A DNA stretch of 5,883 nt from Chloroflexota bacterium (GCA_016190545.1 JACPQI010000082.1:1-5883), one strand, 5' to 3'. Positions 1 through 5,858 are shown, counted from the stretch's first letter. The notes: generated by a model from the letters alone, not told the origin. Program-made: numbers and translations.

Positions 1-1
1 C

Positions 2-877
2 TTCCGGGTCGACAGCTATAAGTTCTGTCCCGCCGCGCGCGAGTCCTATCAGCGGTTCCCCGAGCAGCCCGGCGTTGTGCCGCCGGCGCCTGTGCGCGTG
101 CCGCCCGCCAGGGCCAACGTGGCCTTCCTCACGACCGCCGGCCTCTATCTCAAGCATTCCCAGCCTTGCTTCAACTGGGAGCGCGAGCGCCGCGAGCCCA
201 AGTGGGGAGACCCCACCTATCGCGTGATCCCCAGAGGTGTAGCGCAGGAGGAGGTGGACGTCGCTCACTTGCACATCAGGGCCGACGACATCCTCGACGA
301 CTTCAACATCGTGTTGCCCTTGGATGTCCTAGGCGAGTTGGAACGCCTGGGAGAGGTCGGCGCCGTGGCAGAGCGCCACTATTCGTTCATGGGGTACCAG
401 CCCTTTCCCTTCGAGGCGTGGCGTGACGTGTACGCCCCGGAGGTGGTCCGTTTGCTACACGCCGATGCCGTGGACCTGCTCATCCTGGCTCCTACCTGAC
501 CCCGCTGTTGCCAGTCCGTGCCCGTGCTGGCACGCGCTGTCGAGGCCTCGGGCATACCCACGGCGCTTGTCACGATGATGCCCGCTATCGCTGAGCGGTA
601 CCGTTTGGCGAGAGTCCTTGGCGTGGAGTTCCCTTTTGGGCATTCCTACGGCATGCCGCACCGACGGGACATGCAGGTGACGGTGGTGAGGGCTGCCCTC
701 GACCTCTTCAATCGAACGGCTCTGCCCGTCCGGGAGGATGTTCCCCTGCGGTGGCCTGTCGATGCCTCCGAGGCGATACGCGAGTGGATGCCACGCGAGC
801 CTGCGCCCATCATCGTGTATATGCGTGAGCAAGCCCGCCGTCGCCGCGAGGAGCAGGCTGGCGGCGGAAACGCCTGA
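2..877 (+). CDS. GrdB/PrdB-like selenoprotein (glycine/sarcosine/betaine reductase selenoprotein B family), 5' partial, in-frame TGA = Sec
   Basis: The frame is open from the window edge to a TGA at 875-877, giving 291 visible residues, and is interrupted once by TGA at 497-499 (visible residue 166). No conventional gene split fits: the frame is identical on both sides, and only six sense codons separate the TGA from the next GTG at 518. Visible landmarks are VDSYKF near the N terminus (residues 3-8), a strand-like segment ending LTTAGLYL (43-50), HYSFMGY (126-132), LLILAPT (159-165), then U-P-R-C-C-Q-S (166-172) and SGIPTALVT after it. This order matches my memory of the GrdB/PrdB family, whose redox centre is a Sec or Cys at the same place. 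U166 and C169 form a UxxC pair like the CxxC of thiol redox proteins. The true start lies before the window, probably close by, because VDSYKF is typically near the N terminus. Known members reduce glycine, betaine, sarcosine or proline, but no grdA, grdC, prdA or thioredoxin gene is visible here, so the substrate is unassigned. A nonsense mutation or sequencing error is the alternative. Confidence 0.8.
497..499 (+). other. Selenocysteine codon (recoded TGA)
   Basis: TGA lies in frame within the GrdB/PrdB-like gene, between ...LAPT and PRCCQS. The family places a redox-active Sec or Cys at this point, at the end of a hydrophobic strand and before a helix. The sequence on the far side continues the same family without loss of frame. 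Recoding is inferred from the position, the frame continuity and the downstream hairpin. SelA-D machinery is not in the window. Confidence 0.77.
512..539 (+). promoter_or_regulatory. Candidate bacterial SECIS element
   Basis: Directly downstream of the TGA, 517-522 (CGTGCC) pairs perfectly with 529-534 (GGCACG), a 6-bp apical stem closing a 6-nt loop CGTGCT (523-528). The loop has G at its second position, and 23 nt separate the TGA from the loop. A small internal loop (515-516 / 535-536) leads to a further 3-bp helix, 512-514 with 537-539. A short stem, a small apical loop with an early G, and a loop about 16-37 nt from the UGA are what the bacterial SECIS model requires for SelB binding. 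A competing hairpin, 509-514 (TGCCAG) with 527-532 (CTGGCA), has a 12-nt loop and would exclude this one. Folding was judged by eye. Confidence 0.6.
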
Positions 878-960
878 CGCTCAGGCGCAGCGCATCGTGT
901 GGCGACCTGTCGTATCGCCTCATGAAAAGAGGTGTGAAGCAAGGTCTGGCCTCGTTCGTA

Positions 961-969
961 TGTTACAAT
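961..969 (+). promoter_or_regulatory. Extended -10 promoter for the metF-acpS-nnr operon
   Basis: TGTTACAAT is a TGn extension followed by TACAAT, one mismatch from the sigma-70 consensus TATAAT. No convincing -35 hexamer lies 16-18 bp upstream, which is tolerated for extended -10 promoters. Transcription would start near 976, leaving a leader of about 50 nt before the ATG at 1027. Within the 149-bp gap between the selenoprotein stop and metF this is the best promoter match, and it suggests the operon is transcribed separately from the upstream gene. Confidence 0.45.
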
Positions 970-1012
970 CACGACGGGCTACGGCCTGAGAGCGACACAA
1001 GCTACAAAGAGT

Positions 1013-1018
1013 AAGGAA
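1013..1018 (+). promoter_or_regulatory. Ribosome binding site of metF-like gene
   Basis: AAGGAA lies 8 nt before the ATG at 1027. It supports that start over the out-of-frame ATG at 1022, which would be only 3 nt away. Confidence 0.6.
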
Positions 1019-1026
1019 CCGATGTT

Positions 1027-1911
1027 ATGAGCAAGCTATCGCAAGCCCTGGAGTCCGGCGCATTTGTCGTCACCGCCGAGCTGGCGCCGCCCAAGGGCGT
1101 GGACATCAGTAAGCCCCTGCGGGCGGCGGAGCGCCTCAAGCCCTACGTCACCGCCATGAACGTCACGGACCAGCAGGCCTCCGTCATGCGCCTAGCCCCC
1201 CTGGGCCTGTGCCGTGTCCTTCAGGAGCAGGGTGTGGAGCCTATCATGCAGATGACCTGTCGCGACCGCAACCGGGTCGCTCTCCAGGCCGATATGCTCG
1301 CCGCCGCCGTCCTGGGCATCGAGAACATCCTGTGCATGACCGGCGACCCCTCCAGCATGGGCGACCACCCGGACGCCAAGCCCGTGTTCGATGTGGACGT
1401 CACCACCCTGGTGCGTATGGCCGCTACGTTGCAGGAGGGCAAAGACCTCGCTGGTCATCCGTTGGAAGGGGCGCCCTCATTCACCATCGGCGCGGTAGCC
1501 AACCCGGGCGCGACGCCCCTGGAGCCGGAGGTGGTGAAGCTGGAGAAGAAGGTGGAAGTGGGAGCTACCTTCATCCAGACCCAGGGCGTCTTTGACGTGA
1601 AGGAGTTCGAGCGGTTCCGCCTTTTAACCAAGGGCATCAAGGTCAAGGTGCTGGCTGGGATTATCCTGCTCAAGTCCGGCAACATGGCCCGCTGGATGAA
1701 TAAGAACATCCCCGGCGTCAAGGTCACCGACCGCATCATCGCCGAAATCGACGCCGCGCCCGATAAAGAGGAGGCCTGCGTGGAGATCGCCTCGCGCACC
1801 ATCCGCGACCTTCGTGGCCTGTGCGATGGCGTCCACATCATGGGCTTGGGCTGGGAGGAGCACATCCCCGCCGTCCTCAAGGCTGCCGGGTCCCTCCAAC
1901 CCGCCACCTAG
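1027..1911 (+). CDS. metF: Methylenetetrahydrofolate reductase family protein (MetF-type)
   Basis: 294 residues, about the length of bacterial MetF (roughly 290-300) and consistent with a single TIM-barrel flavoprotein. MetF reduces 5,10-methylene-H4folate to 5-methyl-H4folate, supplying methionine synthesis or, in acetogens, the methyl branch of the Wood-Ljungdahl pathway. Family landmarks in order are AELAPPKG, with E18 where the catalytic Glu of E. coli MetF (Glu28, in FEFFPP) is expected; AMNVTDQQ (43-50); TCRDRNR (77-83); LCMTGDPSS (102-110), with D107 matching the substrate-binding Asp of the G-D segment; and IQTQGVFDV (183-191), with Q186 aligning to E. coli Gln183. The central and C-terminal strands (VLAGIILL, 208-215; GVHIMGLG, 268-275) fit barrel strands. 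There is no C-terminal regulatory domain and no MetV-like partner in view. First gene of a probable operon; acpS begins 8 nt after its TAG. The family is confident. Electron donor (NADH, ferredoxin or a partner subunit) and pathway are not determined. Confidence 0.88.
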   Translation: MSKLSQALESGAFVVTAELAPPKGVDISKPLRAAERLKPYVTAMNVTDQQASVMRLAPLGLCRVLQEQGVEPIMQMTCRDRNRVALQADMLAAAVLGIENILCMTGDPSSMGDHPDAKPVFDVDVTTLVRMAATLQEGKDLAGHPLEGAPSFTIGAVANPGATPLEPEVVKLEKKVEVGATFIQTQGVFDVKEFERFRLLTKGIKVKVLAGIILLKSGNMARWMNKNIPGVKVTDRIIAEIDAAPDKEEACVEIASRTIRDLRGLCDGVHIMGLGWEEHIPAVLKAAGSLQPAT

Positions 1912-1919
1912 CCATCCTA

Positions 1920-2294
1920 ATGCTGTCCACCGGCCTGGACATCGTCGAGATCGCCCGCATCCGCGCTGCCCGCGAGCGCTGGGGCGAACGCTTCCTGGAG
2001 CACGTCTTCACGGAGACGGAGCGAGCGGTCTACCGCGCTCGCGTCTCCGAGTTGGCCGTCCGCTTCGCCGCCAAGGAAGCGGTGATGAAGGCCCTGGGCA
2101 CCGGCAACCGAGGCATCGCCTGGCGCGAGATCGAGGTCCTGTCCAATCGCCGGGGCCAGCCCCAGGTCTACCTCCGGGGCCGGGCCAGAGAGCGGGCGGA
2201 GCAGCTCGGCCTCACCGAATGGGCGGTCAGCCTCAGCCATGAAGGTGGCCTGGCGCTGGCCTCTGTGGTAGCATCCACCAGCGACGTCCCATGA
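1920..2294 (+). CDS. acpS: Holo-[acyl-carrier-protein] synthase
   Basis: 124 residues, the normal AcpS size. It transfers the 4'-phosphopantetheine arm of coenzyme A to a serine of apo-acyl carrier protein, activating it for fatty acid synthesis in the cytoplasm. The N terminus STGLDIVEIARI carries the Mg-binding Asp (D7). The hallmark RFAAKEAVMKALGTG (48-62) carries the catalytic/metal Glu (E53) and Lys (K57). SLSHEGGLALASVVA near the C terminus matches the conserved S-I/L-S-H-D/E segment. The ATG at 1920 is chosen because the family begins with this short stretch before G-x-D. An in-frame ATG at 1821 would add about 33 non-homologous residues lying inside the end of metF. No Shine-Dalgarno is visible in the 8-nt gap after metF, so translation is probably coupled. 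Its TGA overlaps the ATG of nnr (ATGA). Confidence 0.93.
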   Translation: MLSTGLDIVEIARIRAARERWGERFLEHVFTETERAVYRARVSELAVRFAAKEAVMKALGTGNRGIAWREIEVLSNRRGQPQVYLRGRARERAEQLGLTEWAVSLSHEGGLALASVVASTSDVP

Positions 2295-3868
2295 AAATCG
2301 TCACCGCCGACCAGATGCGAGAGCTGGAGCGCCGCGCCGAGGCGGCCGGCGTCTCCACAGATACCCTCATGGAGAAGGCCGGCCTCGCCGCCGCCGAGCA
2401 GGCCCGCGCCTTCCTCGGCGGCGATGTGCGCGGCCAGCGTGTCGTCGTCCTCATCGGCCCCGGCAACAACGGCGGCGACGGCCTGGTCACCGCGCGGCAC
2501 CTCGCCGCCTGGGGCGCCATCGCCACCGCCTATCTGTGTGCGCCCCGCAAGGAGCCGGATCCCAAGCTGGAGCTGGCCCGCAAGCAGAAGGTCGCCATCG
2601 AAGTCGCCTGGGACGACCTGGGCTTGGCCACGCTGGCTTCCGCCTTCCGTGGCGCACGTCTTGTTATAGACGCCATTCTGGGCACCGGCCGGGCGCGCCC
2701 CATCCAGGGGCACCTGCACAAGGTGCTGTCGCATGTGCGGGCCGCGCGTGCCGTCCACCCGCTGCTCGCTCTCCTTGCGCTCGACCTGCCCACCGGGCTC
2801 AATTGCGATACCGGCGAGGTAGACCCCGCCTGTGCGCCCGCCGACATCACGGTGACCCTGGGCAACCCCAAGCCCGGCCTCTTCGCCTTCCCCGGCGCCG
2901 GCCATGTGGGCCGCTTGAAGATCGTGGACATCGGCATTCCTCCCGGCCTCGATAGAGATGTCAGCTTGGAGCTCATCACGCGGGGCTGGGTGCGCTCCGT
3001 GCTGCCGGCCCGCCCTCGCAACGCGCACAAAGGGACCTTCGGCAAAGCGCTGGTCATCGCTGGCTCCGACCGCTATATCGGCGCGGCCCACCTCGCCTCC
3101 GCAGCCGTCTGTCGCATCGGTGCCGGGCTAGTGACCCTGGCTTGCCCCGCCGGCATCACCACGGCCATCGCCGCACGGGCGCCGGAGGTCACCTACCTGC
3201 CGCTGGCGGAGACCGTTCTGGGCGTCCTGGCGTCACAGGCCTCCACGGCAGTCCTGCCCGTACTGCACGACTACGACGCCCTTCTGGTGGGGTGCGGCCT
3301 GGGCCAGCGCGATGCGGCGGCAGAACTCGTCCGTGATGTGCTCTTGTCACAGGGTGCGTCCAGTCTGCGCGGCATCGTCATAGACGCCGACGGCCTCAAC
3401 AATCTGGCCAAGCTGCCGGACTGGGGGCGCCGGCTGCCCGCAGGGAAGTGCGTCGTCACGCCGCACCCCGGAGAGATGTCGCGGTTGCTCAAGGCCGCCA
3501 TTCAAGATGTAGAGCGGGACCGCGTCGCCACCGCCGACAAGGCCGCGCGTGAGTGGGGCCAGACTGTGGTGCTCAAAGGCCCGTTCACCGTCATCGCCTC
3601 GCCCGACGGCAAGCAGCGGCTCAGCCCCTTCGCGGAGCCGGCCCTCGCCACGGCTGGCACGGGCGACGTGCTGGCGGGAGCCATTGTGGGCCTGCTGGCC
3701 CAGGGCCTTGCGCCGTTCGACGCCGCTGCGGCTGGCGTCTACCTCCACGGCCTCGCCGGGCGCATGGTAGGCGAGGAGCTCGGCGACACCGGCGCCACGG
3801 CCAGCGACCTTCTGCCCACGCTGCCGCGTGCAGTCCGCCTCGTCAAACAAACTTCTCGTTCGACTTGA
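2291..3868 (+). CDS. nnr: Bifunctional NAD(P)H-hydrate repair enzyme (epimerase + ADP-dependent dehydratase)
   Basis: 525 residues, the usual length of fused Nnr. It repairs hydrated NADH/NADPH: the N-terminal half epimerises R- to S-NAD(P)HX, and the C-terminal half dehydrates the S form using ADP. N-terminal YjeF domain (about 1-230): MEKAG (27-31), GPGNNGGDG (56-64, nucleotide loop), DAILGTG (127-133), DLPTGLN (165-171) and GNPKPGLF (191-198). C-terminal ribokinase-like dehydratase domain (about 235-520): HKGTFGKALVIAGS (246-259), GCGLGQ (334-339), VIDADGLN (363-370), TPHPGEMSRLL (390-400), VLKGP (427-431) and AGTGDVLAG (455-463), with D459 at the expected catalytic Asp. All key motifs of both halves are present, so both activities are likely intact. 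Its ATG overlaps the acpS stop by 4 nt and has no clear Shine-Dalgarno, which implies translational coupling. Adjacency of acpS and nnr recurs in many bacteria; metF at the head is less familiar. Confidence 0.95.
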   Translation: MKIVTADQMRELERRAEAAGVSTDTLMEKAGLAAAEQARAFLGGDVRGQRVVVLIGPGNNGGDGLVTARHLAAWGAIATAYLCAPRKEPDPKLELARKQKVAIEVAWDDLGLATLASAFRGARLVIDAILGTGRARPIQGHLHKVLSHVRAARAVHPLLALLALDLPTGLNCDTGEVDPACAPADITVTLGNPKPGLFAFPGAGHVGRLKIVDIGIPPGLDRDVSLELITRGWVRSVLPARPRNAHKGTFGKALVIAGSDRYIGAAHLASAAVCRIGAGLVTLACPAGITTAIAARAPEVTYLPLAETVLGVLASQASTAVLPVLHDYDALLVGCGLGQRDAAAELVRDVLLSQGASSLRGIVIDADGLNNLAKLPDWGRRLPAGKCVVTPHPGEMSRLLKAAIQDVERDRVATADKAAREWGQTVVLKGPFTVIASPDGKQRLSPFAEPALATAGTGDVLAGAIVGLLAQGLAPFDAAAAGVYLHGLAGRMVGEELGDTGATASDLLPTLPRAVRLVKQTSRST

Positions 3869-3974
3869 GGTTGAAGGGCGAGCAGGGTGACGCTCCGCTA
3901 AAGACGCGGGCATCAAACGCTTCGTTTCCTCGTTAGCGCTTCAGGCACCCGTTCCCAGCCGATGGGCCTCTCTC

Positions 3975-4006
3975 CGTTGCTCCCTGAGCAACGTTCAGGT
4001 TTTGTT
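3975..4006 (+). terminator. Possible Rho-independent terminator after nnr
   Basis: CGTTGCTC (3975-3982) pairs perfectly with GAGCAACG (3986-3993) around a CCT loop, and the 3' side is T-rich but broken (TTCAGGTTTTGTT). It sits 107 bp beyond the nnr stop. The U-tract is imperfect, so the stem could equally be a regulatory element; it abuts the direct repeat described separately. Confidence 0.45.
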
Positions 4007-4014
4007 CAGGAAAT
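3993..4014 (+). promoter_or_regulatory. Tandem GTTCAGG repeat with 11-bp period (candidate response-regulator site)
   Basis: GTTCAGG occurs at 3993-3999 and again, identically, at 4004-4010, each followed by a 4-bp A/T-rich tail (TTTT, AAAT). Start-to-start spacing is 11 bp, one helical turn. This resembles tandem direct-repeat units bound by OmpR/PhoP-family regulators, for example the actinobacterial PhoP units of GTTCA type. It lies upstream of the membrane protein gene at 4159. No clear -10 follows at the ideal distance, so the regulatory role is inferred only from repeat geometry. Confidence 0.3.
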
Positions 4015-4042
4015 GCCGTCGTTTTTCCAGGCGTTGTACAGG

Positions 4043-4065
4043 CGCAGCCGTATATGTTGGCTGCG
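4043..4065 (+). repeat. 7-bp inverted repeat with 9-nt A/T-rich loop
   Basis: CGCAGCC (4043-4049) and GGCTGCG (4059-4065) are exact reverse complements around GTATATGTT. It lies in the leader/upstream region of the gene at 4159 and could be an operator or an RNA hairpin. TATATG/TATGTT in the loop is the only A/T-rich -10-like stretch nearby, so the promoter may sit inside the inverted repeat. No T-tract follows, which argues against a terminator. Confidence 0.35.
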
Positions 4066-4146
4066 GCGCTACGCATCCACAGTAGTGTCATAGGGGCGTT
4101 GTCCGCGCAGTACCCGCAGAGGCGCGCTTCAAGCGCTGGGACGAAA

Positions 4147-4153
4147 AGGGAGG
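4147..4153 (+). promoter_or_regulatory. Strong Shine-Dalgarno that fixes the start at 4159
   Basis: GGGAGGG-type purine tract (AGGGAGG and neighbours) lies about 5 nt before the ATG at 4159. The in-frame ATG at 4054, 105 nt upstream, has no such site and lies within the inverted repeat, so 4159 is preferred. Confidence 0.7.
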
Positions 4154-4158
4154 GTGCC

Positions 4159-4659
4159 ATGAGGATGCTAGAGGGAACAAAAGGGGCCTGGTTCCTCGCA
4201 GTGGTGTTCGGCGCAGGCGTGGTTGTGGTGCTGTTGTTGGCGCAAGGGCGCGGACGGGCGGACTTGCCTGTTGGCTCCCTCATCGCCATCGCCTCCATTT
4301 TCGCTGTCATTGCAGTGTTTGCGTTCGCGACTGAGGTGAGAGGGTATGGAAGCGGGGTCCGCGCTGGCATGGCGCCAGCAGGGCTCAAACTCGTAACGGA
4401 CATCGGGCCGCTGAGCGCGCCGGTCGCCGCTGTTGCCGTGGAGGCCAGGGAAGGTTGCCCGCACGGCTACGCAGTCGGCGACGTGTGGACTGTCGACCGA
4501 GCGGGACATCTTTCGCAAGGTCTGTGCGGCTCTGCTCTCGCCACCCTGGAACCGTCGTTTCGTCGTGTAGCAGCCTCTCAAAAAGACGAGCGGGTGGGCT
4601 TCTGCCAATGCCCCCTCGGAGGGCAACGCCTGCGCTTCGTTGTCCGCAGCGCCGCGTAG
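4159..4659 (+). CDS. Two-helix membrane protein with C-terminal TIGR04076-like Cys domain
   Basis: 166 residues. After a short charged N terminus, two hydrophobic segments (about 10-28 and 38-58) are separated by a basic/polar turn containing RGRAD, a helical-hairpin membrane anchor. The rest, about 85-166, is soluble and resembles the small TIGR04076 family as I remember it: a strand, then G-C-P-x-G-(x)3-G-D (C100, GD at 107-108), a G-x-(L)C-x-x-A stretch (C123), an L-x-P segment (130-132), and a C-terminal CxC-P (C149, C151) followed by LRFVVR. The four Cys could bind a metal or be redox-active, but the family's function is, to my knowledge, unestablished. The TAG at 4657-4659 is followed 64 bp later by the convergent dehydrogenase gene. 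No promoter is certain. The call is by pattern memory; a plain hypothetical membrane protein is the fallback. Confidence 0.7.
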   Translation: MRMLEGTKGAWFLAVVFGAGVVVVLLLAQGRGRADLPVGSLIAIASIFAVIAVFAFATEVRGYGSGVRAGMAPAGLKLVTDIGPLSAPVAAVAVEAREGCPHGYAVGDVWTVDRAGHLSQGLCGSALATLEPSFRRVAASQKDERVGFCQCPLGGQRLRFVVRSAA

Positions 4660-4723
4660 CAGACGGGCCGGTAATGCAGATCAGGTTCGCCTCTGGTCCC
4701 GGCGTGATGTTTGAGGGGCTGTC

Positions 4724-5818
4724 CTACTCTCGTGGGGTGAGCCGGTAGATGCGCCCGTCGCCAAACGACAGCAGGTAGAGTTCCCCGTCCGCATCCTCGC
4801 CAAAGGATGATATCTGGTTCGGGCTGTCCACCAGCTCCCGCTGCTCGGTGACCCGGGCGCCGTCGTGGCGCAGCGCCCATACCCTGCCGCTGCAGTAGTC
4901 GCTGTAGATGTACGCTCCCTGGAGCGTGGGCAGCCGCTTTCCCCGATACACGTACCCGCCCGTGATGGAGCAGCCCCGCGAGTGGTCGTACTCGAAGACC
5001 GGTAGCGCCAGCCCAGAGCGGTCGCAGGACCGGGTCTCTGGGAAGCAATGGGCGCCCTCCATGACGTTCCAGCCGTAGTTGCCGCCCTGCCTGACGACAT
5101 TGATCTCCTCATAGCGGTCTTGGCCCACGTCCGCCACCCAGAGCTGCCCTGTCGCTTTGTCGAAGCTGAAGCGCCACGGGTTACGCAGCCCGTAGGCCCA
5201 TATTTCCGCCCGCGCGCCGGCGCGCCCGACGAAGGGGTTGTCTGGCGGAATGGCATAGGGCTGCTGCGCCGATGCGTTCCGTACATCGATGCGCAGAAGG
5301 GAGCCCAGGAGCGTACTCAGGTTCTGGCCGTTGCCGGAGGGGTCTCTGGCGCTACCTCCGTCGCCAAGCCCCAGGTACAGCATGCCGTCCGGTCCGAATA
5401 GCAGACCGCCGCCGTTGTGGTTGGCGAACGGCTGCGGTATCTCCATCAGCACCAGTTCGCTTGTAGGCTCCGCCCGCTCCGGATCGTCGCGGCGAACCGA
5501 GAAGCGGGAGAGCACCGAGCGTCGCGGCGGCGATACGGAATAGTACACGTAGAAGTAGCCGTTGCGCGGGTAGTCCGAGTCAAAGGCCAGCCCCAGCAGC
5601 CCTTCTTCCTGGCCCCCGGTGGCGACTTTGCTCCGGATATCGAGGAATATGGTGGCAGACGATGCAGCCGGATCATTCGGGAAAGCGAAGATTTGCCCTG
5701 GCCTGACGACGGCGAACAGCCTGCTGGTATCGCCCGGCGGGTGCTTCAGGTCGAGCACCTGTGGCATAGGCGGCAGGTGCGGGAAGGCGGGCTCCAGCGC
5801 CATTGGCTGTAACGGCAA
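4724..5818 (-). CDS. PQQ-dependent sugar dehydrogenase family protein (glucose/sorbosone dehydrogenase)
   Basis: 364 residues read from TTG at 5818 to TAG at 4726-4724. The protein is a six-bladed beta-propeller of the glucose/sorbosone dehydrogenase type (relatives: E. coli YliI/Asd, soluble PQQ glucose dehydrogenase), which oxidise aldoses using PQQ. Landmarks: ALEPAFPHL (7-15) at the domain start, EEGLLGLAFD (71-80), NHNGGGLLFGPDG (133-145) with His134 the likely catalytic base, LGLGDGG (149-155), RNPWRFSFD (212-220), ADVGQDRYEEIN (229-240), GNYGWNVMEG (246-255) and ITGGYVYRG (285-293). Cys258/265 may form a disulfide. The domain is complete, but no signal peptide or lipobox precedes it, unlike most exported relatives, and the frame meets TAA at 5858-5860 upstream. 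An ATG at 5803 is the alternative start. Neither has a good Shine-Dalgarno; AGGA is 13 nt from the TTG. The real N terminus is therefore uncertain. PQQ use and substrate are inferred from family. Confidence 0.88.
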   Translation of the reverse strand: MPLQPMALEPAFPHLPPMPQVLDLKHPPGDTSRLFAVVRPGQIFAFPNDPAASSATIFLDIRSKVATGGQEEGLLGLAFDSDYPRNGYFYVYYSVSPPRRSVLSRFSVRRDDPERAEPTSELVLMEIPQPFANHNGGGLLFGPDGMLYLGLGDGGSARDPSGNGQNLSTLLGSLLRIDVRNASAQQPYAIPPDNPFVGRAGARAEIWAYGLRNPWRFSFDKATGQLWVADVGQDRYEEINVVRQGGNYGWNVMEGAHCFPETRSCDRSGLALPVFEYDHSRGCSITGGYVYRGKRLPTLQGAYIYSDYCSGRVWALRHDGARVTEQRELVDSPNQISSFGEDADGELYLLSFGDGRIYRLTPRE

Positions 5819-5852
5819 TGGGCTGCTAGTGTCCTGAGTTACAAAAAGCTTG

Positions 5853-5858
5853 TATAAT
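5853..5858 (+). promoter_or_regulatory. Consensus TATAAT -10 box for a rightward gene leaving the window
   Basis: A perfect TATAAT stands in an A/T-rich patch (5840-5860) of otherwise GC-rich DNA, with no convincing -35. Transcription would begin about 5865-5866, where a GTG at 5866 opens a frame reading V-R-F-I-I-R to the window edge. On the opposite strand the same patch gives TATACA (5856-5851), a possible -10 for the dehydrogenase gene, so this may be a divergent promoter region. Confidence 0.4.

Noticed and set aside
77..499. A separate 140-residue gene ending at TGA 497-499, with a second gene from 518 to 877
   Set aside because: Both pieces share one frame and read as consecutive parts of a single GrdB/PrdB-like protein, and the frame is open upstream of 77 to the window edge. 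Recoding of the TGA explains this better than two genes.
901..919. GGCGA/TCGCC hairpin as a terminator after the selenoprotein gene
   Set aside because: Only 5 bp with a 9-nt loop and no T-tract follows; too weak to call.
1821..1919. Longer acpS starting at ATG 1821
   Set aside because: The extra 33 residues overlap the metF coding region, are Arg/Pro/Gly-rich and match nothing in AcpS, whose conserved N terminus begins at the ATG at 1920.
2168..3091. 307-residue minus-strand ORF opposite acpS and nnr
   Set aside because: It lies antisense to two well-recognised genes, and its low-complexity Gly/Ala/Arg-rich composition is typical of shadow frames in GC-rich DNA. It has no family motifs.
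3347..3916. 189-residue minus-strand ORF opposite the 3' half of nnr
   Set aside because: Antisense to conserved Nnr dehydratase motifs; no recognisable domain or ribosome binding site.
4054..4158. Longer form of the membrane protein starting at ATG 4054
   Set aside because: It has no Shine-Dalgarno, begins inside an inverted repeat and delays the first membrane helix. The ATG at 4159 has a strong purine-rich site.
4660..4723. Bidirectional terminator between the convergent genes
   Set aside because: Only a loose GCCGG/CCGGC pairing about 27 nt apart is present, with no T-tract on either strand.
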